This document shows, piece by piece, positions 63,955 to 64,000 of a DNA stretch of 64,000 bases. The position numbers were made by a program, and so were the translations under genes. Positions within the stretch are counted from its first letter, which is position 1. Each line of letters starts with the position of its first letter. This DNA comes from Falsirhodobacter sp. 20TX0035. GTDB lineage: Bacteria; Pseudomonadota; Alphaproteobacteria; Rhodobacterales; Rhodobacteraceae. The notes under the pieces were generated by a model. The model made no database searches. It was given only the letters and a program-made list of their open reading frames with translations, and was not told the DNA's origin. The stretch spans positions 84,682-148,681 of the forward strand of contig NZ_JAQMHV010000006.1 of NCBI RefSeq assembly GCF_028307215.1. Reading direction: 5' to 3'.

Positions 63955-64000
63955 ACGGGGGTATCGGCGCCCAATTTTGACCCCCCTGATGTTTTGTCGG
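63924..64000 (+). mobile_element. Left end of an IS21-like insertion sequence (truncated by window)
   Basis: TGTGCTTCGG at 63924 begins a stretch with two direct repeats, CAATCTTGACCCC (63938-63950) and CAATTTTGACCCC (63972-63984), 34 bp apart. IS21-family ends typically start with TG and carry repeated TTTTGACCCC motifs for transposase binding. The transposase genes would lie to the right of the window. It interrupts the gene beginning at 63682. Confidence 0.6.

Overview
The window is GC-rich chromosomal DNA with the gene content of an alphaproteobacterium, most likely order Rhodobacterales (Rhodobacter/Paracoccus-type). I infer this from the short overlapping genes, the family set (DUF1013/TrcR, COQ9, TIGR02186, HemP, a DUF1127 protein) and the blocks glnD-murJ-rhomboid-trpS and ruvC-ruvA-htpX-ruvB-x-ybgC-tolQRAB-pal-cpoB-tilS-ftsH. 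No rRNA, tRNA or CRISPR array is visible. Most of the window is core genome.

Layout. 1-3.0 kb: zinc uptake, with zur-znuC-znuB (znuB runs off the left edge) divergent from znuA across a Zur-type operator. 3.1-5.8 kb: a lipid/diacylglycerol kinase coupled to a metallophosphoesterase, convergent with a divergent GAPDH. 5.8-10.0 kb: a looser region with two decayed genes, a membrane acyltransferase and an O-antigen ligase/ExoQ-like polymerase. 10.0-12.5 kb: a coupled micro-ORF plus hemP, then rsmI-yraN and gshB on the other strand. 12.5-18.7 kb: an LppC-type lipoprotein, glnD and murJ, convergent with a rhomboid homologue that lacks both catalytic residues. 18.7-24.2 kb: trpS, a membrane protein of unknown function, a branched-chain aminotransferase, a universal stress protein, an Fe-S scaffold protein, tsaB and rimI.

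24.3-31.4 kb: a tightly packed BMP-family nucleoside ABC importer followed by purine nucleoside phosphorylase (uptake plus salvage), then a TauE/SafE permease coupled to a TIGR02186 protein. 31.6-35.2 kb: trpA, ychF, pdeM and folD. 35.4-48.0 kb: one long leftward series from ruvC to ftsH that joins Holliday-junction processing, the Tol-Pal envelope machine, tRNA-Ile lysidine synthesis and the FtsH protease. 48.2-58.4 kb: a DUF1127 protein, prmA, a transaldolase-like enzyme, priA, msrA, an MFS transporter, DUF1013, a quinone oxidoreductase coupled to COQ9, rpsU, an Lrp-type regulator and mscL. 58.4-61.2 kb: a FepA-type siderophore receptor and a YaeR-type VOC protein.

From about 61.25 kb to the right edge the sequence changes. 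It is more AT-rich, has long non-coding stretches and unfamiliar genes, and carries pieces of two insertion sequences (an IS30-type transposase tail and what looks like an IS21-type left end). Two unknown proteins lie here. One is a 299-aa protein with a GYD...QFK motif like a PD-(D/E)XK nuclease core. The other is an N-terminal gene fragment cut off by the IS21-type end. This is the best candidate for an undescribed, possibly defence-related, accessory locus, but it is damaged and truncated by the window, so no function can be claimed.
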